A DNA stretch of 64,000 nt from Devosia sp. (GTDB lineage: Bacteria; Pseudomonadota; Alphaproteobacteria; Rhizobiales; Devosiaceae): NCBI RefSeq assembly GCF_028290625.1, contig NZ_JAQGJM010000021.1:64253-128252 (forward strand), read 5' to 3'. Positions 26,549-36,484 of this stretch are shown one piece after another. Position 1 is the stretch's first letter. Each line of letters opens with the position of its first letter. Made by a program: the position numbers and the translations under genes. The notes below the pieces were generated by a model that searched no databases, had not been told where the DNA came from, and saw only the letters and a list, made by a program, of their open reading frames with translations.

Positions 26549-27406
26549 ATGTCGGTCGAAGCCGCTCCCAGAACCTTCCGTCCATCATTGTCGGGCCACA
26601 GCCCGCTGACTGTGCTCGCCTACATCATCGTGACGGTCGCCCTCGTGGTGGCCGTCGCCGGCCCCTGGCTCATCACCCAGGACCCGCTGATGTTCAGCGC
26701 CGACGTTAATATGCCCCCTGGTAACGGCCACATCCTGGGGACCGACGACGCAGGGCAGGATGTCTATTCCCGCCTGGTCGTCGGCACCGGTCTCAGCCTT
26801 TTCTACGGCGCCAGCGCCGCGCTCGTGGCCCTCGTCATCGGCTCCGTCATCGCCCTGCTCGCCATGGCGCTGGGGCGGCCGACTGAAATTGCCCTCTTTG
26901 CCTTCATTGACCTGATCCGCGCCCTGCCCGGCATTCTGTTCGCCCTAGCCTGCATCGTCGCCTTTGAGCCCGGCGTCGGCTCCGTGGTGCTGGCGCTCGG
27001 CGTGTCCTTCGCTCCCAATTTTGCCCTGATCACCCGCGCCACCTACCTGCAGCAGATGGCCCAGCCCTATACATCCGCAGCCAAGGTGCTCGGTGCCGGG
27101 CGCCTGCGCATCGCGCTGGTGCATGTGCTGCCCAACATCGCCGGCGCTCTCATCACCCAGTTCGCCATGATCCTGCCGCGCTGCATCGTTTCGGAATCGG
27201 TGCTGAGCTTCCTGGGCCTGGGCGTTTCGCCCGAAACCCCGACCTGGGGCCGCATGATCGCCAGCGCCACCTCCTACATCGAAGAGGCCCCGCACGCCGC
27301 GCTCGCGCCCATCATCGCGCTGTCGCTGGTCACTTTCGCGCTGGCCATCGTGGGCAATTCCATCCGCAAACGCTTCAACGTCTCCCGCAAGAGTGTCACG
27401 CTATGA
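26549..27406 (+). CDS. ABC transporter permease, DppC type
   Basis: A 285-residue inner-membrane protein with about six helices. It carries the DppC/OppC family N-terminus (HSPLTVLAYIIV), HILGTDDAGQDVYSRL, and the EAA-type loop AAKVLGAGRLRIALVHVLPN. It starts 31 bp after the SBP gene with GAAGG as ribosome site and overlaps the next permease by 4 bp. The DppC-type gene precedes the DppB-type gene, the reverse of the common dpp order. Confidence 0.92.
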   Translation: MSVEAAPRTFRPSLSGHSPLTVLAYIIVTVALVVAVAGPWLITQDPLMFSADVNMPPGNGHILGTDDAGQDVYSRLVVGTGLSLFYGASAALVALVIGSVIALLAMALGRPTEIALFAFIDLIRALPGILFALACIVAFEPGVGSVVLALGVSFAPNFALITRATYLQQMAQPYTSAAKVLGAGRLRIALVHVLPNIAGALITQFAMILPRCIVSESVLSFLGLGVSPETPTWGRMIASATSYIEEAPHAALAPIIALSLVTFALAIVGNSIRKRFNVSRKSVTL

Positions 27407-28332
27407 ACCCGCATCTGCTGCGTCTGCTGGGCTCCATCGGCCTCGATATCCTGCGCTCGCTCGCCATCGCGCTGGGCATTATCATCTTCACCTTTTTCGT
27501 CATCCGCATGATCCCCGGCGATGTCGTCGACGTGCGCGGCGTCGAGGGCTCGCTGACCTATTCGCAGCAGACCTCGATGCGCGAAGATCTCGGCCTCAAC
27601 CAGCCCTGGCTCACCCAGTTCGGCGAATGGAGCGGCATGATCCTCTCCGGCGATCTTGGCGAGTCGTCGCGCTATAACCGGCCCATCGTCGACCTGCTCG
27701 CCATCGTCCTGCCCTCGACACTGATGCTCGGCGCCACCGCCCTGGCGATTGGCCTCATCTTCGGCATCAGCCTTCCCACGCTGGCCTGTCTGTTTCCACG
27801 ATCGATCTTTGTTGGGATCGTCGAGTTCATCACCATCTGGTCCATCACCATGCCGACATTCTCGATCGGGATCATGTCGGTGATCGTCTTTGCTGTATGG
27901 CTGGATTGGATACCGGCTATCGGCAATTTCCTCGTCCCGGCCATCATCCTTGGCGTCGATACGACGGGGAGCCTCGCCAAGATGCTCTACGAGGACATGA
28001 AGGACGTCGAGTCGAGCGAATATGTCCGCGCCGCTCGGGCCAAGGGTCTCAGCCGTTCCCGCATCATCCTGCGCCACGTCCTGCCCAACGCGCTCTCGGT
28101 CACCATCGCGCTGATCGGCATGATGCTAGCCGGCATCTTTACTGGCGCCCTCACCATGGAAGTCGTGTTCGGCCTGCCCGGCCTTGGCACCATGACGCTG
28201 CAGGCGATCCAGGGCCGCGACTATCCGGTCGTGCAGGCCATCATCATTTGGCTGGGGCTGGCGGTGATCTTCGCCAACCTCATGACCGAAATCATCCGCA
28301 AACTCGTCGACCCCCGCCTGAGGACATCATGA
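27403..28332 (+). CDS. ABC transporter permease, DppB type
   Basis: A 309-residue inner-membrane protein with the DppB signature IIFTFFVIRMIPGD near the N-terminus, and the EAA loop EYVRAARAKGLSRSRIILRHVLPN near residues 205-230. It forms the translocation heterodimer with the DppC-type protein. ATGA overlaps link it to the genes on both sides. Confidence 0.92.
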   Translation: MNPHLLRLLGSIGLDILRSLAIALGIIIFTFFVIRMIPGDVVDVRGVEGSLTYSQQTSMREDLGLNQPWLTQFGEWSGMILSGDLGESSRYNRPIVDLLAIVLPSTLMLGATALAIGLIFGISLPTLACLFPRSIFVGIVEFITIWSITMPTFSIGIMSVIVFAVWLDWIPAIGNFLVPAIILGVDTTGSLAKMLYEDMKDVESSEYVRAARAKGLSRSRIILRHVLPNALSVTIALIGMMLAGIFTGALTMEVVFGLPGLGTMTLQAIQGRDYPVVQAIIIWLGLAVIFANLMTEIIRKLVDPRLRTS

Positions 28333-29993
28333 CCCAAGCTCCCCTGCTCGCAGTCTCGGACCTGCGCGTCACTATCACGGCGAATGCCGGCACGGCCCGG
28401 GTCGTGGATGGCGTGTCGTTCAGCATCGCCGAAGGCCGCACCCTGGCTCTCGTGGGAGAGTCCGGATCGGGCAAATCGATGACGGCGATGTCGCTGCTCG
28501 CCCTCACCCCGGCCGGCGTCCAGATCGAAACCATGGGCACCGCGATGTTCGGCGGCCGCGACCTGCTGACGCTGTCGGAGGCTGAATTGCGCCAGGTCCG
28601 CGGCCGGCAGATCGCCGTGGTGTTCCAGGACCCCGCCGCGGCGCTCGATCCGCTGATGACCGTCTTCAAGCAGATCCGCGAGTCGCTGCCGCCCGGACAG
28701 CGGGGCGATGGCGCGCGGCGCAGAGTGCGCGAACTGCTCGTCGAAGTGGGGCTCGATAGCATACCCCATATCGAGCGCCGCTATCCGCACGAGCTCTCCG
28801 GCGGCCAGCAGCAGCGCGTGGCGATCGCCTCGGCCCTGGCCGGCAACCCAAGCCTGCTCATCGCCGACGAGCCCACCACGGCGCTCGACATGACCGTGCA
28901 GGCGCAAATCCTGGAGCTGCTCAGTTCGCTCAGGAAGGCACGGCGCATGGCCATGCTGCTGATCACCCATGATCTTGGCGTGGTCGCCGCCCACGCCGAT
29001 GACGTGGTCGTGCTACGCAAGGGCGTCACGGTGGAAGCCGGGCCAACCGCCAGCGTCATTGCCAAGCCCCGCGACGCCTACACCCAGATGCTGCTCGATA
29101 GCCGGCCGCGACTCGATGCCGTCGCCAATTCCGGTGGCAAGCCGGACCAGGCAGCGCCCCTGCTCTCAATCGAGGACCTCACCGTCTCCTATCCCGGCCA
29201 CAATGCCTTTGCGCGGCGCGTCACCGCCGTCGATGGGGTCAGCCTGTCGCTGCCCCGCGGCAGTGCCCTGGGTATTGTGGGCGAAAGCGGCAGCGGCAAG
29301 AGCACCATTGCCAAGGCCATAGTCGGCCTCACGCCGATCGAAGGCGGCTCGATCTCCTTCGATGGCAAACGCCTGGTCAATCCCGGATCGATGCCCGCCG
29401 CGATGCGCGCGCGCCTGCAATACATTTTCCAGGACTCCTACGGCGCGCTCAATCCACGCATGACCGTGGAGAAGGCGATAGGCGAGCCCTTCGCCATCAC
29501 CGGCATGCCGCATCGGCAGCGGCGCGACGCCATCGTCGCCCTGCTGAACGAGGTGGGCCTTTCGGACACCCTGCTGGGGCGTCTGCCGCGCGAATTGTCG
29601 GGCGGCCAGCGACAGCGCGTCAACATCGCCCGCGCCCTCGCGCTGTCGCCCGAAGTGCTCATCTGCGACGAGATCGTCTCCGCGCTGGACGTGTCCATCC
29701 AGGCCCAGGTGATAAAGCTGCTCAAGGAGTTGCAGCGCAGCCGCTCGCTGAGCTTGTTGTTCATCAGCCACGACCTTGGCGTCATCGCCGAAATTTGCGA
29801 CCGCGTCATGGTGATGCGCGCCGGCAAGGTTCTTGAGGAAGGCCCGGTACGGACCGTTTTCGATACGCCGACCCAACCCTACACCCGCGGACTTCTGGCC
29901 GCGGCCGAAGCATTGGAGGGAGTTGGTTCGCATCCGCGCCCGTCCGCCGGCGTGCTGGCCATCCAGCCGGCCGAGGCGCTGCTGACGCACTAG
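28329..29993 (+). CDS. Fused DppD-DppF ABC transporter ATPase
   Basis: A 554-residue cytoplasmic protein with two nucleotide-binding domains in one chain; the ATG at 28329 overlaps the permease stop. NBD1: Walker A GESGSGKS (about 44), signature LSGGQQQR (about 157), Walker [16 protein letters not shown]2: Walker A GESGSGKS (about 319), signature LSGGQRQR (about 423), Walker [12 protein letters not shown], where Ile replaces the usual Pro after DE. It powers the importer. Last gene of the locus. Confidence 0.93.
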   Translation: MTQAPLLAVSDLRVTITANAGTARVVDGVSFSIAEGRTLALVGESGSGKSMTAMSLLALTPAGVQIETMGTAMFGGRDLLTLSEAELRQVRGRQIAVVFQDPAAALDPLMTVFKQIRESLPPGQRGDGARRRVRELLVEVGLDSIPHIERRYPHELSGGQQQRVAIASALAGNPSLLIADEPTTALDMTVQAQILELLSSLRKARRMAMLLITHDLGVVAAHADDVVVLRKGVTVEAGPTASVIAKPRDAYTQMLLDSRPRLDAVANSGGKPDQAAPLLSIEDLTVSYPGHNAFARRVTAVDGVSLSLPRGSALGIVGESGSGKSTIAKAIVGLTPIEGGSISFDGKRLVNPGSMPAAMRARLQYIFQDSYGALNPRMTVEKAIGEPFAITGMPHRQRRDAIVALLNEVGLSDTLLGRLPRELSGGQRQRVNIARALALSPEVLICDEIVSALDVSIQAQVIKLLKELQRSRSLSLLFISHDLGVIAEICDRVMVMRAGKVLEEGPVRTVFDTPTQPYTRGLLAAAEALEGVGSHPRPSAGVLAIQPAEALLTH

Positions 29994-30023
29994 GAGGCGG
30001 GAGGGGAACTCGGCGTGAGCTTG

Positions 30024-30040
30024 ACGCTGCCGAGCAGCGT
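30024..30040 (+). terminator. Possible operon-end hairpin
   Basis: A perfect 7-bp stem ACGCTGC/GCAGCGT with a 3-base loop, 31 bp after the ATPase stop. There is no T-tract, so it would be a weak or factor-dependent stop at most. Confidence 0.3.
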
Positions 30041-30056
30041 GGGCTAACAACTGGCC

Positions 30057-30115
30057 AAAGCAATTGATTTTTCATCGCTTTGAGTTGCGGGGTTCGACCC
30101 TTTCCCGGCGTGCCA
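30057..30115 (+). pseudogene. tRNA-Lys-like 3' remnant
   Basis: This stretch aligns with the 3' two-thirds of the tRNA-Lys at 21258-21332: AGCA, then an anticodon-arm-like ATTGATTTTTCATCG, the T-loop block GGGTTCGACCC, and CCCGGC.T.CCA at the end. The matching 5' acceptor strand and D-arm are not found upstream, and the T-stem has mismatches, so it cannot fold as a functional tRNA. Confidence 0.45.
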
Positions 30116-30141
30116 TTCTCCTTCCATCTGGCGGTTAGCCC

Positions 30142-30669
30142 ATGTCCCAGGACACTATCGATCTGGTCAAGGTGATGGTGGTGAGCCTGCTCATCTTCGC
30201 CGTCAGCACTATGGCCGTCGTCTATCTGCTGGTCCTGTTCCGTACCTATGGCGGGGCCGTGCCGGTGATCGGCAAGCTGCCGAGCCTCGATCTTGGCGCG
30301 ATCATCCCCGCGCTGGCGGAGACGCGACTGTTCGTCATTTTGGGCGCCATGTTCGTGATGGGCAGCGGCATCAGCCTGATCCTGACCAGCGTCACCATCG
30401 ATATGGCGATGCTCATTATTGCCAAGGCGATGAGCCTGCTGATCACCGCGATGTTCGGCGTGCTGGCCGGCCTCTGGGGCTATGTACGGCTGTCGCAGGG
30501 CACCGAGTTGGCGCTGCCGGGCATCAACCGTCTGGCAATCGCGCTGATCGTGTTCTTCGTGCTGTCGTCGCTCTTGCGCAACGCAACCTTCCGCGGCTGG
30601 GGCGCCATGCGGCTCGTCGCGGCGCTTGCCATGATCATCCTGGCGCCGGTGCTGCTGGTCTCGCTCTAG
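30142..30669 (+). CDS. Hypothetical inner-membrane protein (175 aa)
   Basis: Strongly hydrophobic, with about five predicted helices (near residues 9-32, 63-82, 84-112, 127-145, 153-175). No charged catalytic or transport motif stands out. It is convergent with map, sharing 4 bp at the stops, and separate from the upstream ABC genes by about 150 bp holding a tRNA-like remnant. Family not recognised. Confidence 0.7.
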   Translation: MSQDTIDLVKVMVVSLLIFAVSTMAVVYLLVLFRTYGGAVPVIGKLPSLDLGAIIPALAETRLFVILGAMFVMGSGISLILTSVTIDMAMLIIAKAMSLLITAMFGVLAGLWGYVRLSQGTELALPGINRLAIALIVFFVLSSLLRNATFRGWGAMRLVAALAMIILAPVLLVSL

Positions 30670-31421
30670 GCGGCCAGTGTTACCACGACCGCACCGCGCG
30701 GCGTTGCCACCACCGTATGCTCATACTGCACGCAAGGCGCTGACGGCCGAGCCACCAGCGTCCATTCGTCATCCGCCGATTTCTGATCGGCCATCCTGCC
30801 GCCCAGCGACAAAAACGGCTCGATGGTGAACACTAGGCCATTGGTCATACGGCGGCGTTCGGACTTGTCGGGCCAGGTCGAGATTTCGCCCGGCTCGTCA
30901 TGCAGGCTGTCGCCGACGCCATGGCTGGCGAGATTGCGGATCAGCGTATAGCCGCCCTTGCTGGCGAATTTGCCGATGGCGTCGCCGATGTCGGCCAGCG
31001 GCGCCCCTGCCCGCACGGCACGAATACCGGCCCACATGGCCTTCTTGCCATCGCGGCACAGCGCGTCGAGCTTACTGCTGCTGGGCGCGACGACAAAAGA
31101 CGCGCCGGTATCGGCGAAGACGCCGTCTTTTTCCGCCGACACGTCGATATTGACCAGATCGCCAGGCTGGATCACCCGATCGCCGGGAATGCCGTGGGCG
31201 ATTTCCTCGTTGATCGAGATGCAGGTGGCGCCCGGAAAATCATAGGTGATCTGCGGCGCCGATAGCGCCCCGTGCCGGGCCAGTAGAATCCGGCCCAGAT
31301 CATCAAGCTCCGCCGTAGTCATGCCCGGACGCATGGCGGCTGCCATGGCGTCGCGGGTCAGGGCGCAGATGCGGCCGATGGCCTTGAGTTTTTCGAGTTG
31401 CTCGTCGGTTTCGATCGTCAA
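30666..31421 (-). CDS. map: Type I methionine aminopeptidase
   Basis: A 251-residue enzyme that removes N-terminal Met from new proteins. Metal ligands are visible: the two Asp in NIDVSAEKDGVFADTGASF, His in LASHGVGDSLHDEPGEI, Glu in FTIEPF and Glu in VQYEHTVV. The start is TTG at 31421 with AAGGG upstream; there is no ATG nearby, so a TTG start is likely. It begins 4 bp after the pgi stop, giving a pgi-map operon. Confidence 0.94.
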   Translation of the reverse strand: MTIETDEQLEKLKAIGRICALTRDAMAAAMRPGMTTAELDDLGRILLARHGALSAPQITYDFPGATCISINEEIAHGIPGDRVIQPGDLVNIDVSAEKDGVFADTGASFVVAPSSSKLDALCRDGKKAMWAGIRAVRAGAPLADIGDAIGKFASKGGYTLIRNLASHGVGDSLHDEPGEISTWPDKSERRRMTNGLVFTIEPFLSLGGRMADQKSADDEWTLVARPSAPCVQYEHTVVATPRGAVVVTLAA

Positions 31422-31425
31422 ATGC

Positions 31426-33066
31426 TTAGCCCTTGTGGCTCAAATAGTAGCCCAACAGGCCCTTTGTAGAGCTGTCGTGACCGTCGCTGCTGGCCTCGCC
31501 TTTTACCTTTGGCAACAAGGCCTTGGCGAGCTGCTTGCCGAGTTCGACGCCCCACTGGTCATAGGAATTGATGTTCCAGATGACGCCCTGGACGAACACC
31601 TTGTGCTCATACATGGCGACCAGCGTACCCAGCATTTCTGGCGTCAATTGCGGATAAAACAGCGTGTTGGACGGGCGATTGCCGGGGAACACCTTATGCG
31701 GCGCTAGCTCCTTGATCTTGCCCTTATCAAGGCCTTGCGCCTTGAGTTCGAGGATAACCTCTTCCTCGGTCTTGCCCAGCATCAGCGCTTCAGACTGCGC
31801 CAGCACGTTGGCAACCAGCTTGTCGTGATGCGGCGGCAGGCTCTCATGCGGCTTGGCGGCGATCAGGAAATCGGTCGGGATAACGTCGGTGCCCTGATGA
31901 ATCAGCTGGAAGAAGGCGTGCTGGCCATTAGTGCCCGGCTCGCCCCAGACGATGGCGCCGGTCGACCAGCCAACGGCCTTGCCGCCCAGCGTCACGGACT
32001 TGCCGTTGCTCTCCATATCGAGCTGCTGCAGATAGGCCGGCAGGCGCGACAGGCGCTGGTCGTAGGGGATCACGGCCTGGGTCGAAAAACCCCAGACATT
32101 GCGATACCAGACGCCGAGCAAGCCAAGAATAACGGGTAGATTCTGCTCCAACGGCGTGGTCAGGAAATGCTGATCCATCGCATCGGCGCCCTTGAGAATC
32201 TTGGCGAAATTCTCGTAGCCGACGGCCAGCGCCACCGGCAGCCCGATGGCCGACCAGATCGAATAACGCCCGCCGACCCAGTCCCAGAAACCGAAAATGC
32301 GGTCTTCGCGGATGCCGAAGCCCTTGCAGGCCTCGATATTGGTCGAAACGGCGGCGAAATGATCGGCGACCGCATGATCGCCTAGAGCGTCGGCGATCCA
32401 CTTCCGGGCGGAGGCGGCATTGGTCATGGTTTCGTCGGTGGTGAAGGTCTTGGACGCGATGATGAACATCGTCGTCTGCGGCTTCAGCCGCTTGAGCACG
32501 TCATGGATATGCGCGCCGTCGACATTGGAGACGTAATGCGCGTGCAGGTCGGCGCGGGTATAGGGCTCCAGCGCCAGCGTGACCATGGCCGGGCCGAGGT
32601 CCGAGCCACCGATGCCGATGTTCACCACATCGGTGATCTGCTCGTTGGTGTGGCTGCGAATGACGCCATTGCGCACGTCATTGGTGTAGCTCTCGATATG
32701 CGACAGCACGGCGCGGATATCGGGCATCACATCCTTGCCGTCGACCGGAACCGGCTTATCGCCCTGATAGCGCAGCGCCATATGCATCACGGCGCGGTCT
32801 TCGGTGATGTTGATATGCTCGCCCTCGCACATCTGGGTCCGGCGTTCCTCGACGCCGGCGGCCCGCGTCAGGTCGAACAAGGCGGCCATCACGTCTTCGT
32901 CGATGCGGTTCTTGGAATAGTCGAGCAGCAGGTCGCCGGCCGTGGCGGAATAGCGCTTGAAGCGGTTCGGATCGATGGCGAACTGAACGCGCATCGGCGT
33001 TTCCGCGAGGCGCTTCTTATGCTTGTCGAGCGACGCGAAACTGGCCTTGCGCCCTGATTTTGCCAT
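31426..33066 (-). CDS. pgi: Glucose-6-phosphate isomerase
   Basis: A 546-residue enzyme interconverting glucose-6-phosphate and fructose-6-phosphate. The PGI signatures [14 protein letters not shown] (about 145-160), a mid-protein [13 protein letters not shown] and C-terminal [18 protein letters not shown] are clear. Length matches the long bacterial form. It is upstream of map and its product feeds GlmS, encoded elsewhere in the window. Confidence 0.97.
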   Translation of the reverse strand: MAKSGRKASFASLDKHKKRLAETPMRVQFAIDPNRFKRYSATAGDLLLDYSKNRIDEDVMAALFDLTRAAGVEERRTQMCEGEHINITEDRAVMHMALRYQGDKPVPVDGKDVMPDIRAVLSHIESYTNDVRNGVIRSHTNEQITDVVNIGIGGSDLGPAMVTLALEPYTRADLHAHYVSNVDGAHIHDVLKRLKPQTTMFIIASKTFTTDETMTNAASARKWIADALGDHAVADHFAAVSTNIEACKGFGIREDRIFGFWDWVGGRYSIWSAIGLPVALAVGYENFAKILKGADAMDQHFLTTPLEQNLPVILGLLGVWYRNVWGFSTQAVIPYDQRLSRLPAYLQQLDMESNGKSVTLGGKAVGWSTGAIVWGEPGTNGQHAFFQLIHQGTDVIPTDFLIAAKPHESLPPHHDKLVANVLAQSEALMLGKTEEEVILELKAQGLDKGKIKELAPHKVFPGNRPSNTLFYPQLTPEMLGTLVAMYEHKVFVQGVIWNINSYDQWGVELGKQLAKALLPKVKGEASSDGHDSSTKGLLGYYLSHKG

Positions 33067-33102
33067 GTCGATAAACCTTTTCTGAACGCTGGATAGACGG
33101 TT

Positions 33103-34230
33103 TTAGAGCGGCGGCAGGTCGCCGGCGTCCCACGATGAACGGGTCGCGGCGGCGAAGTCGGAAAAACTATTGATCTCTATCGCCGCGCGGGCCCCTTGGA
33201 CCAGCTCTTGATAATAGGCCAGGTTGATCTGGGAAAGGATCATTGCGCCTAAAATCTCTTCGGTCCTGACCAGATGATGAAGATAGGCGCGCGAAAAACG
33301 GCGGCAATTGGAATTGGGCGACGCTTCGTCGATGGGACGATGATCATCCTTATGCCGGGCGTTTTTCAGGTTGATGACGCCGAACCGGCTATAGACATGA
33401 CCGTGGCGGCCAGCCCGGGTCGGATGGACGCAATCGAACATGTCGATGCCGCGCCCGATGGCGCCCAGAATATCATCGGGCTTGCCGACGCCCATCAGGT
33501 AGCGCGGACGATCGGTCGGCAGCTCCGGCGTGATCTCTTCGATGACGCGGAACATGACTTCCTGTGGTTCGCCCACGGCGAGGCCGCCGACCGAGTAACC
33601 ATCAAAGCCGATTGAGGTCAGTCCTGCCGCTGAACGGGCACGCAGTTCAGCAGAGTCCCCGCCCTGCACGATGCCGAACAGCGCGCGGTTCTGCTGGTTG
33701 TTGAACGCGGTCTTGGAGCGGTCAGCCCAGCGGAGCGACAGCTCCATGGCGCGCTCCATTTCCTTGTACTCGGCCGGTAGCGCGATGCACTCGTCGAGCT
33801 GCATAATGATGTCGCTGTCGAGCAGCGTCTGGATCTCGATGGAACGCTCGGGCGTCAGCTCATACGCGGTGCCGTCGATATGCGAGCGGAAGGTCACGCC
33901 CTTCTCTGTCAACTTGCGCAGCTTGCTGAGCGACATGACCTGGAAGCCACCGCTATCGGTTAGGATCGGCCGCTGCCAGTCCATGAAGGTGTGCAGACCA
34001 CCAAGCCCGGCAACGCGCTCGGCACCGGGCCGCAGCATCAGGTGATAGGTGTTGCCCAAGAGGATATCGGCGCCGGTTTCGCGTACCTGTTCGGGATACA
34101 TGGCTTTGACGGTGCCGAGCGTGCCCACGGGCATGAAGGCGGGGGTCTGGATATCGCCGCGCGGTGTATCGATGCGGCCGCGCCGCGCCATGCCGTCGGT
34201 GGCGGAAAGGGTAAAAGTCACTTGTTTCAT
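33103..34230 (-). CDS. tgt: tRNA-guanine transglycosylase, zinc site degenerate
   Basis: A 375-residue enzyme from the ATG at 34230 ([13 protein letters not shown]). It exchanges guanine-34 for preQ1 in GUN anticodons. Catalytic regions are present: [12 protein letters not shown], the Asp-containing GIVQGG, and [25 protein letters not shown]. The C-terminal zinc region is unusual: the CxCxxC motif reads S-P-N-S-N-C, and the later His is Ile ([11 protein letters not shown]), so only one of four ligands remains. queA lies 500 bp away. Confidence 0.93.
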   Translation of the reverse strand: MKQVTFTLSATDGMARRGRIDTPRGDIQTPAFMPVGTLGTVKAMYPEQVRETGADILLGNTYHLMLRPGAERVAGLGGLHTFMDWQRPILTDSGGFQVMSLSKLRKLTEKGVTFRSHIDGTAYELTPERSIEIQTLLDSDIIMQLDECIALPAEYKEMERAMELSLRWADRSKTAFNNQQNRALFGIVQGGDSAELRARSAAGLTSIGFDGYSVGGLAVGEPQEVMFRVIEEITPELPTDRPRYLMGVGKPDDILGAIGRGIDMFDCVHPTRAGRHGHVYSRFGVINLKNARHKDDHRPIDEASPNSNCRRFSRAYLHHLVRTEEILGAMILSQINLAYYQELVQGARAAIEINSFSDFAAATRSSWDAGDLPPL

Positions 34231-34314
34231 GGCGGGGTTTCTAGCTGGTCGCGCCAATGGTAACAACCACTGCGTGCAGCCGATTATGGCACCGCGCCAA
34301 CACCGAGGTTGCCC

Positions 34315-34731
34315 ATGCTTCGCCTACTGTCCGCCGCCATGATGTTCGCGGCCCTGAGCACTGTCGCCTACGCGCAGGAAGGCAGCTATGCGGGCAGTGG
34401 CGAGGGCGAGTTGACAGCGGTCATCCAGGCGCCGGGAGCGGACGGCTTTACCGAAATCGAGCTGTCGACGGCGACGCCGATCGAAGACGGCATGGGCGGT
34501 TGCTCCGGCGAGGTCAACGGCAGCGCGGAACTCAACAAGGCTGGAGGCACCTTTTACGCCTCTAACGAAGACTACGACCCAGCAGACGAATTCAGCGACG
34601 AATATTGCGAAGTCGCCATGACCTTCAAAAACGGCAAGCTCGTTATCGAGGAAGGCCCGGGCTGCATGCAGTACCACGGCGCCGCCTGCGGCTTTACCGG
34701 CGAGCTGACGCTGGACAAGGGCGCGAACTAA
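34315..34731 (+). CDS. Hypothetical secreted protein (138 aa)
   Basis: ATG at 34315 with GAGG upstream. A signal peptide covers about residues 1-20 ([20 protein letters not shown]). The mature part has four cysteines ([23 protein letters not shown]) likely forming two disulfides, and is acidic. No family recognised. It sits between tgt and queA, reading the other way, and its stop overlaps that of queA by 4 bp. Confidence 0.65.
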   Translation: MLRLLSAAMMFAALSTVAYAQEGSYAGSGEGELTAVIQAPGADGFTEIELSTATPIEDGMGGCSGEVNGSAELNKAGGTFYASNEDYDPADEFSDEYCEVAMTFKNGKLVIEEGPGCMQYHGAACGFTGELTLDKGAN

Positions 34732-35813
34732 AGCCCGTTCTCGTCTTCCGGCATCTCGGCGCGCATCAGCAGCGACGAGTCGCCATACGAATAGAACCGA
34801 TAGCCCTTTGCGATGGCGTGCTGGTAGGCGTCGCGCATGACATCCATGCCCGCAAAAGCGCTGACCAGCATGAACAACGTCGACTTGGGCAAGTGGAAAT
34901 TGGTCATCAGCACATCGACCGTCTTGAAGCGGAAGCCCGGCGTGATGAAAATCGAGGTATCGCCGCTGAACGGTTTCAGCGCGCCGGTGCGCACTGAGGC
35001 GGATTCGAGCAGGCGCAAGCTGGTGGTGCCAACCGCGACGATGCGACCGCCAGCGGCCTTGGCGGCCAAGATGCGCTCGACAGTCGCCTGGTCGATCTCG
35101 CCCCATTCGGCATGCATGACGTGATCGTCGGTGTCCTCGGCCTTCATCGGCAGGAAAGTCCCTGCTCCCACATGGAGCGTCACCCGCTCGATTGTGACGC
35201 CGTGATCGGCCAGCTTTTGCAGCAGCTCTTCGGTGAAGTGCAGCCCGGCGGTGGGCGCGGCGACGGCGCCGTCATGGGCGGCATAGACCGTCTGGTAGTC
35301 GGTCTTGTCGCGATCCTCGATAGCGCGCTTGGCGCCGATATAAGGCGGCAGCGGCATGGCGCCGTGCGACTTGATCGCCTCGTCGAGCGCCGCGCCACCG
35401 AGATCGAATTCCAGTGTGACCTCGCCGGTCTCTCCCTTGCCGGCGACCCGAGCAGTCAGCGCCGTGCCATCGCCATTGCCGAGTTCAAGCCGGTCGAGCA
35501 GCGCCAGCCGCTTGGCCGGACGGGCGAAGGCGCGCCAGGTATGGGCATCGTCGCGCTTGTGCAGGTTGAACGACACCGAGGCGCGGTTGTCGCCGCGAAT
35601 ACGGGTGCCGCGTAGTTCGGCTGGCAGCACGCGCGTATCATTGATCACCAACACGTCGCCCGGCTTCAACAGCCAGAGCAGATCGGGAATATGGCGATCG
35701 GACAGGCCATGGACCGGGTCCACCACCAGCAGGCGCGCAGAATCGCGCGGCTCGGCCGGATGGAGCGCAATGAGGGATTCGGGGAGGTCGAAGTCGAAAT
35801 CGGAAACACGCAT
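34728..35813 (-). CDS. queA: S-adenosylmethionine:tRNA ribosyltransferase-isomerase
   Basis: A 361-residue enzyme converting preQ1-tRNA to epoxyqueuosine-tRNA with SAM as ribosyl donor. Family motifs: [30 protein letters not shown] at the N-terminus (cited by position 1-30), [14 protein letters not shown] near 56-69, and [12 protein letters not shown] near 180. Together with tgt in this window it makes up the tRNA-bound part of queuosine synthesis. Confidence 0.96.
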   Translation of the reverse strand: MRVSDFDFDLPESLIALHPAEPRDSARLLVVDPVHGLSDRHIPDLLWLLKPGDVLVINDTRVLPAELRGTRIRGDNRASVSFNLHKRDDAHTWRAFARPAKRLALLDRLELGNGDGTALTARVAGKGETGEVTLEFDLGGAALDEAIKSHGAMPLPPYIGAKRAIEDRDKTDYQTVYAAHDGAVAAPTAGLHFTEELLQKLADHGVTIERVTLHVGAGTFLPMKAEDTDDHVMHAEWGEIDQATVERILAAKAAGGRIVAVGTTSLRLLESASVRTGALKPFSGDTSIFITPGFRFKTVDVLMTNFHLPKSTLFMLVSAFAGMDVMRDAYQHAIAKGYRFYSYGDSSLLMRAEMPEDENGL

Positions 35814-35861
35814 GCGGCGTGGTTAGCACGGCTTATGCGGACATCGAAGTGCTTTATCGGA

Positions 35862-36296
35862 CTACCATACCTCCGCCGCCGAGCGGCCGCCGCGCACGGT
35901 GCAACTGACGGGCCAGACGCCGCCGCCATCGACAGCAAGCGCGCCGGTAACGAGGGTGACCTGGCCTTCGGAGGCAATCACCAAGCGTAGCGACAGCGCC
36001 TTGTGCTCGCGGTCGGTCTCGTCCTTCCAGTTGACGTCGACGCCCTGGAAATCCGTGCCGGAAAACTGCTTGCCGATATATTCACCATCGAAATCAGGAT
36101 GGGCCGGATCGGTCGAGACGCCGATGTCGTCGACGATCTGCATCTGCACGCGCTGGAACGGCGCTTCGCCGTGCTGATGGTCGAATTCAAGCGTGACCTC
36201 GCCCCTGTCATCGGCGCAGTCAAAGGTTTCGAAGGCCAGAGCCGGCGTCGCGGACATGCAGGCGACGGCGATGAGTGCCGAGGAGTGAAGGCGCAT
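35862..36296 (-). CDS. Hypothetical secreted protein (144 aa)
   Basis: Start ATG at 36296; the frame is open to 36437, but the extension runs through a palindromic repeat. A signal peptide (LHSSALIAVACMSATPALA) precedes a mature domain rich in Asp and beta-prone residues, with two Cys (FDCADD and SCTVRGG) likely paired. Not recognised. It lies 48 bp downstream of nothing on its strand, so it is probably monocistronic. Confidence 0.6.
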   Translation of the reverse strand: MRLHSSALIAVACMSATPALAFETFDCADDRGEVTLEFDHQHGEAPFQRVQMQIVDDIGVSTDPAHPDFDGEYIGKQFSGTDFQGVDVNWKDETDREHKALSLRLVIASEGQVTLVTGALAVDGGGVWPVSCTVRGGRSAAEVW

Positions 36297-36366
36297 GGTC
36301 AAAATTCCCGATCTGGCGCAGTTCTGGCGCAGGAAAGCTGAACGCAAGCTGAGGGACGGGAAGCAG

Positions 36367-36475
36367 CCCCCACCTATCCTCCCCTGCAGGGGGAGGATTC
36401 TCGCCACTCTTGGGGTTCGATCGAGTCTCGGCCACAAGACGGCTCCTCCCCCTTCAGGGGGAGGATGGGTGGGGG
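36367..36475. repeat. Palindromic repeat, CCCCCACC family, copy 1
   Basis: Arms 36367-36399 and 36443-36475 are inverted copies (about 29 of 33 positions). Each arm is itself a small palindrome of CCTCCCC...GGGGAGG type. The same unit occurs on the other side of the ppiB gene at 37038-37148. Confidence 0.75.
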
Positions 36476-36484
36476 TATTCTCAC

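Noticed and set aside
27897..28328. Upstream extension of the ABC ATPase frame
   Set aside because: It lies inside the DppB-type permease gene in another frame; the ATG at 28329 with ATGA overlap is the start.
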